From: Flavobacterium dankookense
GTDB taxonomy: Bacteria; Bacteroidota; Bacteroidia; Flavobacteriales; Flavobacteriaceae
Assembly: GCF_004362665.1 (NCBI RefSeq)
Contig: NZ_SNXR01000013.1
Span: forward strand, 62,001 to 126,000
Length of the DNA stretch: 64,000 bases
Direction: 5' to 3'
The position numbers and the translations under genes were made by a program. A model generated the notes under the pieces. It did no database searches, was not told the origin of the DNA, and was given only the letters and a program-made list of their open reading frames with translations. Shown in pieces: positions 61,866 to 64,000 of the stretch; positions within the stretch are counted from its first letter, which is position 1; each line of letters opens with the position of its first letter.

Positions 61866-61891
61866 ATTTCAAATTCCAAATTTCAAATTCC
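61864..61891 (+). repeat. Two-copy 14-base direct repeat between idi and the QueD-like gene
   Basis: The unit AAATTTCAAATTCC occurs twice in perfect tandem, starting at the idi stop codon and filling almost the whole gap to the next ATG. Copy number could change by slippage and alter the spacing of the two genes. Confidence 0.9.
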
Positions 61892-61896
61892 AAAAT

Positions 61897-62307
61897 ATGA
61901 AAGTTACCGTTTCTAGAAAAGCACATTTCAACGCCGCACACCGATTGTATCGAAAAGATTGGACAATGGAGCAAAACGATTTGGTTTTTGGCAAATGCAA
62001 TAATCCCAATTATCACGGACATAATTATGAACTTATAGTTTCAGTTACTGGAGAAATCGATCAGGAAACTGGTTTTGTGATTGATGTTAAAATCCTTTCC
62101 GATTTAATTAAAGAGCATATAGAAAACGCTTTCGATCATAAAAATCTAAATCTAGATGTTGTTGATTTTGCCGATTTAAATCCGACTGCCGAAAATATTG
62201 CGGTTGTAATTTGGAATAAACTTAGAAAATTTATCGATGCCAATAAAGAGTTAGAAGTCGTTCTTTATGAAACACCTCGCAATTTTGTAACCTATAAAGG
62301 AAACTAA
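61897..62307 (+). CDS. queD: 6-carboxytetrahydropterin synthase / 6-pyruvoyl-tetrahydropterin synthase family (QueD-like)
   Basis: A 136-residue T-fold protein. The zinc ligands are His in FNAAHRLY and the HGHNY pair, and the catalytic Cys is in FGKCNNPNYHGHNYEL. TGFVIDVKILSDLIKEHI, the DHKNLN motif and the late YETPRNFVTY with its pterin-binding Glu complete the family pattern. Such enzymes make either 6-carboxytetrahydropterin for queuosine (QueD) or 6-pyruvoyltetrahydropterin for biopterin. Sequence alone does not decide; QueD is the commoner role in bacteria. It lies between idi and bcp, one base before the latter. Confidence 0.88.
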   Translation: MKVTVSRKAHFNAAHRLYRKDWTMEQNDLVFGKCNNPNYHGHNYELIVSVTGEIDQETGFVIDVKILSDLIKEHIENAFDHKNLNLDVVDFADLNPTAENIAVVIWNKLRKFIDANKELEVVLYETPRNFVTYKGN

Positions 62308-62308
62308 A

Positions 62309-62764
62309 ATGGCACTAAAAATAGGTGATAAGCTTCCCAATTTTAAAGCAAAAGATACGAACGGAAATCTCTTTGATAGTCAAGATTATATAGGAAAGCA
62401 ACCACTTGTTATTTATTTTTATCCAAAAGACGAAACAAAAGTTTGTACTGAACAAGCTTGTAGTTTTAGGGATAATTACGAAGAATTTAAAGAATTAGGA
62501 GCTGAAATTATTGGAATTAGTGCTGATACAGTTCAGTCGCACATAAATTTTAAGAAAAAATTTAATCTGCCTTTTATTTTGCTTTCCGATTATGACAAAA
62601 AACTTCGAAAACTTTTTCAAGTAGAGAATGATTTCTTGTTTATTCCTGGCCGTCAAACCTTTGTAGCCAATAAAGAAGGTGAAATTGTTCTAGTTTTTAA
62701 TAGTATGTCAGGTAAAATTCATATCGAAAAAGCATTAAAAATAGTGCAGAAAATGACAAAATAG
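62309..62764 (+). CDS. bcp: Thioredoxin-dependent thiol peroxidase (Bcp/PrxQ)
   Basis: A 151-residue peroxiredoxin of the Bcp/PrxQ type that reduces hydrogen peroxide and organic peroxides. The peroxidatic Cys and the resolving Cys five residues later are in KVCTEQACSFRDNY, as in atypical 2-Cys PrxQ. YFYPKDETK and the late GRQTFVANKEG fit the family. The start is one base after the QueD-like stop, so the genes are co-transcribed. The AhpD-like protein at 46170 may be part of the same stress defence, though there is no direct link. Confidence 0.95.
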   Translation: MALKIGDKLPNFKAKDTNGNLFDSQDYIGKQPLVIYFYPKDETKVCTEQACSFRDNYEEFKELGAEIIGISADTVQSHINFKKKFNLPFILLSDYDKKLRKLFQVENDFLFIPGRQTFVANKEGEIVLVFNSMSGKIHIEKALKIVQKMTK

Positions 62765-62772
62765 TATTTTTT

Positions 62773-62780
62773 TAATTTTG
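62773..62780 (+). promoter_or_regulatory. Probable -7 promoter box of manA
   Basis: TAATTTTG is an exact TAnnTTTG match, 25 bases before the ATG at 62806. The following gene at 63824 has the same octamer at the same distance. Confidence 0.5.
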
Positions 62781-62805
62781 CATCTTTGTACTTTAAAATT
62801 ATCAA

Positions 62806-63768
62806 ATGAAACTTTATCCATTGCAATTTCAACCTATTCTAAAAGACAGAATTTGGGGAGGAACAAAACTTAAAACGTATCTAAACAAACCTATAACTTC
62901 AGAAATAACAGGAGAAAGTTGGGAGATTTCTACAGTTGAAAATGATGTGAGTATCATTGTAAATGGTTTTTTTGAGGGAAAATCGTTGAACGAGTTGATA
63001 AATGAGTTTCCAGAACAAGTTTTAGGAATAGAAGTTTTCAAAAGATTTGGAAAACAATTCCCTTTATTATTCAAATATCTTGATGCACGCGAAGATTTGT
63101 CAATTCAAGTTCATCCCAATGATGAATTGGCTGCCAAACGTCATAATTCCTTTGGAAAAACGGAAATGTGGTATGTTATGCAAGCCGACGATGACGCACG
63201 ATTAATAGTTGGTTTTAAAGAAAAATCATCTCCAGAAGAATATATTCAGCATTTAGAGAATAAGACATTATTGAATATTCTGGATACCAAAAAAGTAAAA
63301 AAAGGCGATGTGTTTTTTTTAGAAACTGGAACTGTTCATGCCATTGGTGCTGGAACTGTAATTGCCGAAATCCAGCAAACCTCAGACATCACTTATAGAT
63401 TGTATGATTTTGATAGAGTTGATGCCAATGGAAATGTGCGTGAACTTCATGTTGATTTAGCTCTTGAAGCGATTAATTATGAAACAGTTGAAGCGCAAAT
63501 AAAATATTCAAAAATAGAAAATAAACCAAATGAAGTTGTTGATTGTCAGTATTTCACAACTAATTTTATCCCTTTAAATGGAAAAATAGATTGCAATAAA
63601 AATCAAAATTCATTTACCGTTTATATGTGTGTTGATGGCGATTTTGAATTGATTTTAAATAAAGAAAAGTATAATTATAAGAAAGGCGATACTGTTTTAA
63701 TTCCTGCTTTTTTAACTGATTTTCAGTTAAATGGAAATGCATCGGTACTAGAAATTTATATTTCTTAA
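62806..63768 (+). CDS. manA: Mannose-6-phosphate isomerase, class I
   Basis: A 320-residue zinc-dependent isomerase that links fructose 6-phosphate to mannose 6-phosphate, feeding GDP-mannose synthesis. Zinc ligands are seen in LSIQVHPNDE (Gln and His), KTEMWYVM (Glu) and the His of GTVHAIGAG. The active-site block AEIQQTSDITYRLYDFDRVD is typical of class I, and a cupin-like C-terminal domain follows (VLIPAFLTDFQL). The length matches short class I enzymes of Firmicutes and Bacteroidota. It stands alone with its own promoter box. Confidence 0.95.
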   Translation: MKLYPLQFQPILKDRIWGGTKLKTYLNKPITSEITGESWEISTVENDVSIIVNGFFEGKSLNELINEFPEQVLGIEVFKRFGKQFPLLFKYLDAREDLSIQVHPNDELAAKRHNSFGKTEMWYVMQADDDARLIVGFKEKSSPEEYIQHLENKTLLNILDTKKVKKGDVFFLETGTVHAIGAGTVIAEIQQTSDITYRLYDFDRVDANGNVRELHVDLALEAINYETVEAQIKYSKIENKPNEVVDCQYFTTNFIPLNGKIDCNKNQNSFTVYMCVDGDFELILNKEKYNYKKGDTVLIPAFLTDFQLNGNASVLEIYIS

Positions 63769-63790
63769 CCTATATTCAAAAGATTATACT

Positions 63791-63798
63791 TAATTTTG
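63791..63798 (+). promoter_or_regulatory. Probable -7 promoter box of the last gene
   Basis: TAATTTTG, an exact TAnnTTTG match, 25 bases before the ATG at 63824. Confidence 0.5.
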
Positions 63799-63823
63799 CA
63801 CCAAATTTTAAAAATAAAAGAAA

Positions 63824-64000
63824 ATGCCAAGTGTTAAAAATTTAAAAAAAGATATCAATTTTGTTTTAGGTGATATTATTGAAGCAGTATATATCTATGA
63901 GATGACAACTTCAGGAAAACCATCTGATAAATCAAATGGTATTATAGATGAAGCAATTACATCTTTTGATAGTTTGATTAAAAAAGTAAATGCAAAGAAT
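63824..64000 (+). CDS. Small protein of unknown function, cut by the right window edge
   Basis: An open frame of 59 codons that runs off the window. It starts MPSVKNLKKDINFVLGDIIE and looks like a soluble helical protein with alternating charges (YIYEMTTSGKPSDKSNGIIDE). I do not recognise it. It follows manA in the same direction, with its own -7 box at 63791, which supports the start codon. No signal peptide or membrane helix is visible. The missing 3' part may hold the recognisable region. Confidence 0.7.
   Translation, partial: MPSVKNLKKDINFVLGDIIEAVYIYEMTTSGKPSDKSNGIIDEAITSFDSLIKKVNAKN

Noticed and set aside
1..64000. CRISPR arrays, tRNA or rRNA genes, prophage or insertion sequences
   Set aside because: No regularly spaced repeats, no cloverleaf-like stretches in the short gaps and no transposase or integrase protein were found.

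Overview
The window looks like a chromosomal segment of a Flavobacterium-like member of the Bacteroidota. The grounds are the strong A/T bias, the recurring promoter -7 box TAnnTTTG (with a few TTTG or TTG boxes about 18-19 bp upstream), weak ribosome binding sites, a type IX secretion C-terminal signal and a PorV/PorQ-type protein, and the kdsD-tatC-AhpD-like-lptB gene order. Genes are packed tightly. No stretch of 300 bases or more lacks a gene; the longest gap is 56551-56726. I saw no tRNA, rRNA, CRISPR array, transposase or prophage gene.

Region 1 (2-42290) is one very large surface-glycan locus. It holds three pairs of an ATP-grasp ligase with a HAD phosphatase (2-1438, 3226-4827, 15869-17486). 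It has two lipid-linked-sugar initiating enzymes: a small PglC type (2621) and a large WcaJ type (40899). A PglF/PglE pair (6842, 5622) makes a UDP-4-amino sugar. A Wza-like lipoprotein and a tyrosine autokinase (8843, 9607) are followed convergently by the cognate PHP phosphatase (11992). Wzm/Wzt form an ABC exporter (12879, 13739). A PglD-like acetyltransferase, a WecE-type aminotransferase and a WecF-type transferase (17483-20388) point to Fuc4NAc. NeuB/NeuC/NeuA-type genes (23584-26446) point to a nonulosonic acid, most likely legionaminic acid. Decoration genes include an FkbM and a class I methyltransferase, an MBOAT/SGNH-like O-acylation pair and a hexapeptide acetyltransferase. Around twelve glycosyltransferases and one WaaL/Wzy-like integral membrane protein complete the set.

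A plausible reading is that PglF, PglE and a PglD-like enzyme supply UDP-diNAcBac, which both primes the PglC-type transferase and feeds NeuC, NeuB and NeuA to CMP-legionaminate. A dTDP-Fuc4NAc branch supplies another residue. Glycosyltransferases assemble the chain, the decoration enzymes modify it, and Wzm/Wzt or the Wza/Wzc system exports it. No Wzx flippase and no rmlA/rmlB genes lie inside the window.

Region 2 (42270-50566) holds envelope and housekeeping genes: a DUF4105 protein, a PorV/PorQ-type protein, phosphatidylserine synthase, the lptB/AhpD-like/tatC/kdsD operon and recQ. Region 3 (50666-64000) holds a 1469-residue type IX secreted protein, small uncharacterised genes, a DUF2891 protein, an FAD oxidoreductase, a GapN-like dehydrogenase, an MsrB-MsrA lipoprotein fusion, idi, a QueD-like protein, bcp, manA and a gene cut by the right edge. 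Clear hairpin terminators stand at 45275-45303 and 50612-50645, and a long imperfect inverted repeat lies at 60002-60063.
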